NCBI GenBank assembly: GCA_964013575.1
Contig: CAXGWP010000006.1
Coordinates: 19,232-83,231, forward strand
From: BJGV01 sp964013575
Lineage (GTDB): Bacteria; Pseudomonadota; Gammaproteobacteria; Burkholderiales; Nitrosomonadaceae
DNA: 64,000 nucleotides
Reading direction: 5' to 3'
A program made the translations under genes and the position numbers. Positions 18,830-26,478 of the stretch are shown here, piece by piece. Below the pieces are notes generated by a model. The model saw nothing but the letters and a program-made list of their open reading frames with translations. It was not told the DNA's origin and did no database searches. Every line of letters starts with the position of its first letter. Position 1 is the stretch's first letter.

Positions 18830-20941
18830 TTGGAATCTATCAAGAAAAGTATTAGTTATGGGCGTCATACTTTGACGTTAGAAACTGGAGAGATTGCAAA
18901 GCAAGCTCATGGATCAGTAATTGTTTCAATGGATGACACAGTTGTATTAGTAACAGCTGTAGGGGCGAAAAATGTTAGGCCTGGGCAAGATTTTTTTCCA
19001 CTAACTGTAGACTATATGGAGCGTAGTTATGCTGCAGGTAGGATACCTGGTAGTTTCTTTAAGCGAGAGGGGCGACCTTCTGAGAAAGAGATTCTTACTT
19101 CTCGCTTAATAGATCGTCCTATTCGTCCACTATTTCCTGAAGGTTTTTATAATGAAGTACAAATTGTTGCTACAGTTCTCTCTTCTGATAATGAAATAGA
19201 TGCAGATATTCCAGCAATGATCGGTGCTTCTGCAGCATTAGTGTTATCAGGTATTCCATTTGATGGACCAATCGCAGGGGCTCGTGTTGGCTATATTAAC
19301 GAAAATTATGTCCTTAATCCAACAACAACAGAACTTATTGACACAGAACTTGACTTAGTAGTAGCAGGTACTGAGAATGCAGTTCTTATGGTTGAGTCTG
19401 AAGCAAAAGAATTATCTGAAGATGTGATGTTAGGTGCAGTTGAGTTTGGCAAGAAAGAGATGCAGGTAGTAATTAATTTAATTAATGACTTAGCTGATGA
19501 AGCTGGAGTCACTGCATGGGATTGGGCTCCCGCAGAGCAGGATAAGGATCTTACAGAAAGAATAACAAAATTGGTAGAAGCTGATTTATGCTCAGCATTT
19601 AATTTGAAGCAAAAACAAGAACGTACTGAGGCTATTAATCAAGTTTGGGAGAAAGTAAATGTAGAGTTGGAGGTAGATTCAGAAGATGGGCCAGATAAGC
19701 AAGCCATTAAAAAGGTTTGTTTTGATCTTGAATCTAAAATTGTGCGCACTAAAATTCTTAATGGGGAGCCACGAATAGATGGGCGCGATACTCGTGCTGT
19801 ACGGCCTATATCTATTCGTAATGGTGTGCTGCCTCGTACTCATGGCTCTGCTTTATTTACTCGTGGCGAGACACAAGCACTGGTGGTAGCAACTCTTGGT
19901 ACAGGGCGTGATGAGCAAAAAATTGATTCTCTACAAGGAGACTACACTGATCGCTTTATGTTTCATTACAATTTTCCACCTTATGCAACTGGTGAAACTG
20001 GTAGAGTTGGCACACCTAAACGCCGTGAAATTGGTCATGGTAGGCTTGCTAAGCGTGCACTTGTTGCAGTTTTGCCTTCTGCTGAAGAATTTGGGTATTC
20101 GTTAAGAGTTGTATCTGAAATTACCGAATCTAATGGTTCTAGTTCTATGGCTTCAGTTTGTGGGGGCTGTATTGCCTTGATGGATGCAGGAGTCCCACTT
20201 AAGAATCATGTGGCTGGAATTGCAATGGGGCTGATTAAAGAAGGAAACCGTATTGCTGTATTAACTGATATTCTTGGTGATGAAGATCACTTAGGGGATA
20301 TGGATTTTAAGGTTGCTGGTACTGAAGATGGCATTACTGCATTACAAATGGATATTAAGATCCAAGGCGTTAATAAAGAAATTATGAATGTTGCCCTTGA
20401 GCAGGCTAAAGAAGGCCGCTTACATATTCTTGGTATCATGAAACAAGCTCAGCCCTCAACTCGTGAGGAAATTTCAGAGCATGCTCCGCGAATTATTAAA
20501 CTTAAAATTAACCCAGAAAAGATTCGTGATGTAATAGGTAAAGGTGGTGCGGTAATTCGTGCATTAACTGAGGAAACTGGTACAACTATAGACATTTCAG
20601 ATGATGGTGTTGTCATGATAGCTTGTATCAGCTCAGAAGGTGGAGAGTTAGCCAAGAAACGTATAGAAGATATAACTGCTGATGTGGAAGTAGGTAGGAT
20701 TTATGATGGGACTGTATTGAAGCTTCTAGATTTTGGTGCAATTGTAAGTGTTTTACCTGGGAAAGATGGGCTTTTACATATATCGCAAATTGCAAATGAG
20801 CGTGTTAATAGCGTTGCTGATCACTTAAAAGAAGGGCAGCTTGTACGTGTTAAAGTTATAGAAGCTGATGATAAAGGGAGATTGCGTCTCAGCATGAAAG
20901 CAGTTACAACTAACACTGAAAATAATGATGGCTCAAATTAG
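18830..20941 (+). CDS. pnp: Polynucleotide phosphorylase
   Basis: A 703-residue 3'-5' phosphorolytic exoribonuclease of the RNA degradosome. It has two RNase PH domains (first with FFPLTVDYMERSYAAGRIPGSFFKREGRP, second with RTHGSALFTRGETQALVVATLG), then a KH domain (IRDVIGKGGAVIRALTEETG near residue 565) and an S1 domain (FGAIVSVLPGKDGLLHISQI). The frame is open from a TTG at 18782, but the TTG at 18830 is preferred because AAAGGAAAG lies just before it and it begins the family's usual short N-terminus (ESIKKSISYGRHTLTLETG). No ATG is available at this end. Confidence 0.95.
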   Translation: MESIKKSISYGRHTLTLETGEIAKQAHGSVIVSMDDTVVLVTAVGAKNVRPGQDFFPLTVDYMERSYAAGRIPGSFFKREGRPSEKEILTSRLIDRPIRPLFPEGFYNEVQIVATVLSSDNEIDADIPAMIGASAALVLSGIPFDGPIAGARVGYINENYVLNPTTTELIDTELDLVVAGTENAVLMVESEAKELSEDVMLGAVEFGKKEMQVVINLINDLADEAGVTAWDWAPAEQDKDLTERITKLVEADLCSAFNLKQKQERTEAINQVWEKVNVELEVDSEDGPDKQAIKKVCFDLESKIVRTKILNGEPRIDGRDTRAVRPISIRNGVLPRTHGSALFTRGETQALVVATLGTGRDEQKIDSLQGDYTDRFMFHYNFPPYATGETGRVGTPKRREIGHGRLAKRALVAVLPSAEEFGYSLRVVSEITESNGSSSMASVCGGCIALMDAGVPLKNHVAGIAMGLIKEGNRIAVLTDILGDEDHLGDMDFKVAGTEDGITALQMDIKIQGVNKEIMNVALEQAKEGRLHILGIMKQAQPSTREEISEHAPRIIKLKINPEKIRDVIGKGGAVIRALTEETGTTIDISDDGVVMIACISSEGGELAKKRIEDITADVEVGRIYDGTVLKLLDFGAIVSVLPGKDGLLHISQIANERVNSVADHLKEGQLVRVKVIEADDKGRLRLSMKAVTTNTENNDGSN

Positions 20942-20970
20942 ATTCTAAATGATTTGTTTAAAATTTATTC

Positions 20971-21393
20971 TTATTTAGCTAGCTGTCTTTCTCTTATTTC
21001 ATCTATAGTTTTGCAATCTATACATAGGGTTGCTGTTGGTCTGGCTTCTAAACGTTTTAGTCCAATTTCAATACCACAGGTATCACAATAACCATAATCA
21101 GCGGCTTCAATTTTGGCAATAGTATCATCAATTTTTTTGATTAGCTTACGTTCCCGGTCGCGATTACGTAGTTCAAGTGCCATATCAGACTCTTGACTTG
21201 CACGGTCATTAGGATCTGCAAAAACTGTAGCTTCATCTTGCATGGTGTGGACTGTGCGATCTATATCTTGCCCTAGCCCAATTTTAATATTTTCAAGCAT
21301 TTTGCGGAAATGATTAAGTTGCTTGGCATTCATGTATTCTTCTCCCTTTTTCATTTTATAGGGAGTAGATTTTTTCTGTTGTCGTTGCGACAT
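20971..21393 (-). CDS. dksA: RNA polymerase-binding transcription factor DksA
   Basis: A 140-residue factor that binds the RNA polymerase secondary channel and works with ppGpp in stringent control. The coiled-coil tip retains the acidic motif DPNDRA, equivalent to the Asp-x-x-Asp-x-Ala tip essential in E. coli. The C4 zinc finger is intact (CDTCG then CIDC) and ELRNRDRERKLIKKID is almost invariant. It is convergent with pnp. The N-terminus is slightly shorter than in E. coli but includes the KGEEYMNAKQL segment. Confidence 0.96.
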   Translation of the reverse strand: MSQRQQKKSTPYKMKKGEEYMNAKQLNHFRKMLENIKIGLGQDIDRTVHTMQDEATVFADPNDRASQESDMALELRNRDRERKLIKKIDDTIAKIEAADYGYCDTCGIEIGLKRLEARPTATLCIDCKTIDEIRERQLAK

Positions 21394-21573
21394 TTCTTAG
21401 TATTCCTTTTTTTGCTAGTTACAATTTAAGACGCTTTAATATCAGAAATTACAATATAGGGCAAGTGTTGTAGTTGTTTTTTATAAAATGATCTTAAAAA
21501 AATTTATCTTAAGGTTTTTTTGTTTAGAGCTTATTCTTTTGTTTGAGTAAACAATATAAAATAGATAGAAAAA

Positions 21574-21602
21574 TTGACGTTTTATTAGTGGAAAGGTATA
21601 GT
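21574..21602 (+). promoter_or_regulatory. Promoter for the Pro-Arg-His tRNA cluster
   Basis: TTGACG (21574-21579), 17 bases, TATAGT (21597-21602): a close match to the sigma-70 consensus, ending 12 bases before the first tRNA. It probably drives all three tRNAs, which are only 40 and 62 bases apart. Confidence 0.75.
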
Positions 21603-21614
21603 GACACGCTTTCC

Positions 21615-21691
21615 CGGGGTGTAGCGTAGCCTGGTAGCGCGCCTGGTTTGGGACCAGGATGTCGGGAGTTCGAATCTCTCCACCCCGACCA
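21615..21691 (+). tRNA. tRNA-Pro (anticodon TGG)
   Basis: A full cloverleaf of 77 bases. The acceptor stem CGGGGTG pairs with CACCCCG, the anticodon stem CCTGG/CCAGG closes a loop with TGG in the middle, the T loop is TTCGAAT, and CCA is encoded in the gene. Confidence 0.97.
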
Positions 21692-21731
21692 ATTTCACTC
21701 AATTAAATTGAGTAGTTGCCCGGTTTGAGTA

Positions 21732-21808
21732 GTGCCCGTAGCTCAACCGGATAGAGCACCAGCCTTCTAAGCTGGGGGTTACAGGTTCGATTCCTGTCGG
21801 GCACGCCA
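21732..21808 (+). tRNA. tRNA-Arg (anticodon TCT)
   Basis: A 77-base cloverleaf with acceptor stem GTGCCCG/CGGGCAC, anticodon stem CCAGC/GCTGG around a loop with TCT, T loop TTCGATT and an encoded CCA. It reads AGA/AGG codons, which are common in AT-rich genomes. Confidence 0.97.
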
Positions 21809-21870
21809 GATAGTTCTTGAATTAATTTATTTTGGGCTCAAATGCCTGAGTAATTTTTAGTTCTTTTTAT

Positions 21871-21947
21871 GGTGGCTGTAGCTCAGCTGGTAGAGTCCCG
21901 GATTGTGATTCCGGTTGTCGTGGGTTCGAGCCCCATCAGCCACCCCA
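21871..21947 (+). tRNA. tRNA-His (anticodon GTG)
   Basis: The acceptor stem is GTGGCTG/CAGCCAC with the extra 5' G (position -1) opposite C73, the identity element of tRNA-His. The anticodon arm CCGGA/TCCGG holds GTG, and CCA is encoded. Confidence 0.97.
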
Positions 21948-22059
21948 TTTAAGTAATATTATATTATTAGGAGAATGGAGATTAATATACGTATATATTA
22001 ACTTTGATTGATTTAGTAATTTTGCTAATAGCTCTCTGGAATTATAAATTATTAGAAAT

Positions 22060-22626
22060 TTAATTTAATTTATCATTTCTCCAAAATTTAGTTCCTTTTA
22101 CTGTGGCTTGGAGTGCTAGTCCTGCTTCTGTTAATTGATATATAGTTATACCATCAATTACAATTTCAATTCCTACTGCGGCACCTTTATCGCTAGTTTT
22201 GACGGCTGCATCAGCTTGTGCTCCAAATTCCCATCCGGTATTAATAAATTTATCCATAGTTGTTTTGTCATGAAAAATAAATATAGAACGAAAGTCTTTA
22301 ATACCTAGTCCAAATCCAAAACCAACTTCACCCATTCTCATATATACAGGTTCTCCATTCTTTGGCTGAACAAGTCCATACCCACCACCAAAGCTTGCAA
22401 GAATTAGATTAATATTAGCGTTACTAAAAACGGCATAACCGGGTGCTTCATCAATTCTTTTTTTAGCGTTAGGTTGTGCTTTATAAAGATCAGAAAGAGT
22501 TTTATCTCTCATGGCAAGATATTCCTCACGTTCTTCTGCAGGGCTACCGGCTATTGCTGTAGTTGAAAGAATGCTAAAGATGACTGATGTTATTAAGCAA
22601 TACAATCTAAATTTTGCTTTGTTCAT
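22060..22626 (-). CDS. SYLF (YSC84-like) domain exported protein
   Basis: A 188-residue protein with an N-terminal signal peptide (hydrophobic core about residues 8-24, cleavage likely after AIAG). The rest matches the SYLF/Ysc84 lipid-binding domain: DEAPGYAVFSNANINLILASFGGG, VYMRMGEVGFGFGLGIKDF and FINTGWEFGAQADAAVKTSDKG. In bacteria these are periplasmic or envelope proteins of unclear function; phospholipid binding is known for eukaryotic relatives. It stands alone between the tRNA cluster and the hopanoid genes, on the same strand as the latter. Confidence 0.82.
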   Translation of the reverse strand: MNKAKFRLYCLITSVIFSILSTTAIAGSPAEEREEYLAMRDKTLSDLYKAQPNAKKRIDEAPGYAVFSNANINLILASFGGGYGLVQPKNGEPVYMRMGEVGFGFGLGIKDFRSIFIFHDKTTMDKFINTGWEFGAQADAAVKTSDKGAAVGIEIVIDGITIYQLTEAGLALQATVKGTKFWRNDKLN

Positions 22627-22761
22627 ATTAATTCTCCTTTATTTAATAACCCAGAATTATATTTATAATATTATATTTTAGTATGTATTTTAGTTTAATT
22701 TTATAAGTGTAATATTAGATTGTGGTAATTAGTTATCCTGAATTAAGGGCGGAAAGAATAA

Positions 22762-23466
22762 TTATTTAATTCCTAATTCAATACCTGCGTGTAGTATTAC
22801 AGCTGATAAAGTCTTACGAGCAGAACGCACCTCACTTGCAAGGCGTAGTAATGTACTTAAAGTTATAGACCGTTTTAGTAGTAAAGATATGATTTGAGTT
22901 ATATTAGTACTACCATCAGGGTTTACAGCATCTAGTAGGGCTAGAGGCGGGGAAAACTCTAGAGGGTCTGAAATTACGCGTATAGCAAGAAACGGCATAT
23001 CTGATTTTTCAGCTACCTCAGCTACTGCCCCACTTTCTAAGTCTACTGCACAAGCTCCTGTGATTTTTGCAAATTCTTGTTTCTCACTCATTGAAGTAAG
23101 AACTTTCTTACATGTTGCTAGCTTCCCACCAATGACTCTTAGATGAGAAGGCAAGCGGTTCTGTATCTGATTTCTCCAGGATAATGAAACAGGTAATAGG
23201 CGCTCATTATAAATTGATTCTGGAAGTACTAAGTCGCCTGCGTTTAGTGTGGGACTTATTGCTCCTGCAACTCCAAAGCTTATCAAAGAAGTGGCGCCTC
23301 TTTCCTGTAGCCTTTCTGCTGCTTTGCGTGCAGAATTTTCTCCCATACCGCATAAACATATTGATGTATTTTTCCCTAGACTGATTATTTCACCAAGAGG
23401 TAAGCAGCGATTAGTAATACAACTAGCCTCAATCCGCATAGCTGTAACAATACCTATATTATTCAA
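22762..23466 (-). CDS. hpnG: Hopanoid-associated nucleoside phosphorylase HpnG
   Basis: A 234-residue protein of the purine/nucleoside phosphorylase fold. GIVTAMRIEASCI at the N-terminus, ISFGVAGAISPTLNAGDLVLPE and AVDLESGAVAEVAEKSDMPFLAIRVISD are characteristic. Adjacent to shc, it fits HpnG, which removes adenine from adenosylhopane to give phosphoribosylhopane in bacteriohopanepolyol synthesis. The start is a TTG that overlaps the shc stop codon (TTGA); AAGGA sits six to seven bases upstream, so coupling is likely. Confidence 0.88.
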   Translation of the reverse strand: MNNIGIVTAMRIEASCITNRCLPLGEIISLGKNTSICLCGMGENSARKAAERLQERGATSLISFGVAGAISPTLNAGDLVLPESIYNERLLPVSLSWRNQIQNRLPSHLRVIGGKLATCKKVLTSMSEKQEFAKITGACAVDLESGAVAEVAEKSDMPFLAIRVISDPLEFSPPLALLDAVNPDGSTNITQIISLLLKRSITLSTLLRLASEVRSARKTLSAVILHAGIELGIK

Positions 23467-25409
23467 ATATTATCCTTCTGGGTAATAGTTTGGTATCTTG
23501 CTAATGCCCATAATGGAAAATATTTAGAGTAGCCATGATACTTTAAATAGAAGACCCTTGGAAATCCTGGTGCAGTGAACCAAGGGTCATCCCATAATCC
23601 AGAGCCTTCTTGTCGGTTTAGAAGGTATTTTATTCCTCTGCTTACTTCCTCACTATGAGCCTCACCAGCTGCCATTAAACCCAATAAAGCCCAGGCAGTT
23701 TGAAAAGAAGTGCTTATTCTAAATCGTCCTGCTAATTTTGGAGCAAAATAAGTATCATTGTTTTCACCCCACCCACCATCTTCTCTTTGAACCGATTTTA
23801 ACCATGTTACAGCACGAATAATAGATGAATGAGAAGTATCTATTTTTGCAAGTCTTAGGGCCTCTAATACTGACCAAGTCCCATAAATATAATTGCTTCC
23901 CCATCTACCAAACCAAGCACCATTTTTTTCTTGTTCATTGAATAAATATGATAATCCTTTTTTCATCGAAATTTGATACTTAGAATTGCCATATAAAGCT
24001 AGAAATCCAGTGCAACGTGCACTAACATCACTTGTGGGGGGGTCAAGTAATGCACCATGATCAGCAAAAGGAATTTCGTTAAGATAGTAATAAGTATTAT
24101 CAACATCAAAGGCAGCAAAACCACCATTTTTTGATTGCATTCCGCTAAGCCAGCCTGCAGCTCTTGATAAATTCCCACTATAAGTATTAGGGTCTGCCTG
24201 ATACATGGCCCAAGATATTGCTGCTGTATCATCAAGATCAGGGTAATGTGGATTTGCATATTGAAAAGCCCAGCCACCACCAGCTAATTTTATATTTTCT
24301 TCTCTCCAGTCTGCTGGAGCATCTAGTATTTGTTGGGGGGCGAGCCAATTAAGAGCTTTGCGGACATATTTCTGGTCTGTACCAGCATCTTCTTGTAATG
24401 CTAAGCTCGCAAGTGCTGTATCCCATACAGGGGAAGTGCATGGTTGGCACCAAGCCTGTTTATCATTAATAATTAGTAACCCCAATAAAGCTTTGCGGCA
24501 TTGTTCCCTATATGGATGTTCATAAGGGTATCCTAGTAGTGAAAGTGCTTCATTGGCATTGACCATCGCCGGGAAAATCGCTCCTAGGCCACATTCACCA
24601 TTTAGCCTTTCTATTATCCATCGTTCTGCTTTACGGAGAGCAACGCGCCGTAAGATATTTGGAATAAACGGTTCAAATACTGAGGCAGTACGCTCAATAA
24701 ATAAGAATAGTCGGTTGAGAGGAGTTCTTACTGGGAAATAATTACGTTCTTTTTCTGGATCTATAGTGAAGAGTTCACGGATATTAATCTTATGTGGATT
24801 AGCAGCTTTTGCTCTTAGGCTACATAAGATTGTTAACGGAACCGTTACTGTGCGTGACCAATAAGCAATTTTACTTAGATGAAATGGAAACCATTTTGGT
24901 AATAAAATTATTTCTACTGGCATGAACGGCACCCCTCTCCAGGGTAGCTGCTCATACATTGCAAGTAAGATTCTTGTAAAAACATTTGTTTTTGATGCAC
25001 CGCCATTTGACAGAATAGCTGTGCGAGCAGCTACCATATGCGGAGCATCTTGTGAATCACCAGCTAGCTTCAATGCATAATAAGCTTTTACAGTACAACT
25101 TATATCAAAATGGCCGCCATAGTATAAAGGCCAGCCTCCATGTTCTTTGTCCTGCTTTGTTCGAATAAAGGAGGCTATTTTTATTTCAAGGTCCGTGTCT
25201 ATATCATCCATAAAATGCATCATCAGGATATATTCGGCTGGAATAGTACAATCTGCTTCAAGTGGAAAGCACCAATGACCATCTTTCTTTTGTAAGGCTA
25301 ATAATGCTTTGCGTGCAGATCTTAAAGCATCTGCTAGCTTCGTTTTATCAGGTACAGAACTATTATTTTCCTGGCTCAGATTAGTAATGGCAATATCTGT
25401 TTCTGTCAT
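23463..25409 (-). CDS. shc: Squalene-hopene cyclase
   Basis: A 648-residue class II triterpene cyclase that turns squalene into hopene and hopanol. The catalytic DXDD motif is visible as DLDDTAAISWAMY near residue 390, and multiple QW repeats are present (for example KKDGHWCFP, MQSKNGGFAAFD, QREDGGWGEN, RQEGSGLWDDPWF). Length and layout match bacterial Shc (HpnF), a monotopic membrane enzyme. It lies between the mlaA gene and hpnG. The squalene-forming genes hpnCDE are not in this window. Confidence 0.97.
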   Translation of the reverse strand: MTETDIAITNLSQENNSSVPDKTKLADALRSARKALLALQKKDGHWCFPLEADCTIPAEYILMMHFMDDIDTDLEIKIASFIRTKQDKEHGGWPLYYGGHFDISCTVKAYYALKLAGDSQDAPHMVAARTAILSNGGASKTNVFTRILLAMYEQLPWRGVPFMPVEIILLPKWFPFHLSKIAYWSRTVTVPLTILCSLRAKAANPHKINIRELFTIDPEKERNYFPVRTPLNRLFLFIERTASVFEPFIPNILRRVALRKAERWIIERLNGECGLGAIFPAMVNANEALSLLGYPYEHPYREQCRKALLGLLIINDKQAWCQPCTSPVWDTALASLALQEDAGTDQKYVRKALNWLAPQQILDAPADWREENIKLAGGGWAFQYANPHYPDLDDTAAISWAMYQADPNTYSGNLSRAAGWLSGMQSKNGGFAAFDVDNTYYYLNEIPFADHGALLDPPTSDVSARCTGFLALYGNSKYQISMKKGLSYLFNEQEKNGAWFGRWGSNYIYGTWSVLEALRLAKIDTSHSSIIRAVTWLKSVQREDGGWGENNDTYFAPKLAGRFRISTSFQTAWALLGLMAAGEAHSEEVSRGIKYLLNRQEGSGLWDDPWFTAPGFPRVFYLKYHGYSKYFPLWALARYQTITQKDNI

Positions 25410-25548
25410 TAGGTTCCTTTCTAGTATGTCAGGCTGAGTTAGTTTGTTGTAATTAATAGGCTGTTAAGACTCTTATTATAGGTATTAACTTACATTGTTA
25501 GTGCTGATCTTTTATATAGAGATATCAAGTTTATTGCAGATAAAAATA

Positions 25549-26391
25549 CTATGAGGACTTATCAGCGCATGGGTTGTTTAGATAATTGGTATCTGCTGTA
25601 TCGTATTCTTCATCAAGATCTTCTTCAGGAAAGAGATTTTCATAATCAGTTGGTGGTTTACCATCAAACACAAGATTTTCTCTATGCTGCCAATATGCCT
25701 CACGAGTAAATACATAACGATCTAATGCAGCCTGGTCACGAATACGCATCTTTTCTGAGTACTGTGCACGCTTATCTATTGCCCCTAGAAGACCTAGGGG
25801 GATAGTGACTGGCGCACCAGCAACAAAGCCTGCATAAAATAACATATTTGATGCTATAGTTACAGGAAGGCCAATTACATCACGATTACTACTAGGTCCT
25901 AGAATAGGTAGATATACATAAGATTTATTGTCAACACCCCAAACGCCTAATGTTTGCCCAAAATCTTCATCATGTTTTTCTAATCCGATGTCAGATGCTG
26001 GATCAAATATCCCACCTAATCCAACTGTAGTATTTACAATAAAGCGCAAAGTATCACTAGCTCCTTGCTTCACTTTTCCTTGTAATAAGCTATTTAATGC
26101 TACATTTGGGTATGCAAGATTTCCATAAAAATTTCTGACTGATTCTCGGACTGATTTGGGTGTATTCTCTACATACGTATCAGCTACTGGCTCGAATACA
26201 GATTCGTCAAGAGATTCGGTAACGTCATAAAATTGACGATTAAATCTCTCATAAGGATCCCCCTCTAAGCAAGGATCCTTTTTAAATTGAGTAACTTTTT
26301 TACTATCATTTTTGTTAGATGTTGTTGAACATCCAGCAGCTATTGTAGTAAATAGTATCAGTAAAATAGTAGTTAAACGGCTTAGCTTCAT
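25549..26391 (-). CDS. mlaA: MlaA/VacJ-family outer membrane lipoprotein
   Basis: A 280-residue lipoprotein. The signal peptide ends in a lipobox IAAGC with the lipidated cysteine at residue 21. The mature part has the MlaA core DPYERFNRQFYDVTESLD, RNFYGNLAYPNVALNSLLQGK, RFIVNTTVGLGGIFDPAS and DEDFGQTLGVWGV. MlaA forms a ring-like channel in the outer membrane that removes mislocalised phospholipids. Its place between hpnN and shc, away from any mlaFEDCB operon here, suggests it serves hopanoid or lipid traffic in this island. The C-terminus is acidic. Confidence 0.92.
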   Translation of the reverse strand: MKLSRLTTILLILFTTIAAGCSTTSNKNDSKKVTQFKKDPCLEGDPYERFNRQFYDVTESLDESVFEPVADTYVENTPKSVRESVRNFYGNLAYPNVALNSLLQGKVKQGASDTLRFIVNTTVGLGGIFDPASDIGLEKHDEDFGQTLGVWGVDNKSYVYLPILGPSSNRDVIGLPVTIASNMLFYAGFVAGAPVTIPLGLLGAIDKRAQYSEKMRIRDQAALDRYVFTREAYWQHRENLVFDGKPPTDYENLFPEEDLDEEYDTADTNYLNNPCADKSS

Positions 26392-26478
26392 ACCGCGTAT
26401 CCTGTTTTTTTGAAGAGTTTAGCTATACTAATTCTTTTTTAGTGGTTCTGTACAGTAAAAATAGCTACCTTTTCTGTA

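Noticed and set aside
21481..21702. Minus-strand frame of 73 codons including RGGEIRTPDILVPNQAR
   Set aside because: It is antisense to tRNA-Pro; this translation is a well-known false protein produced by tRNA genes.
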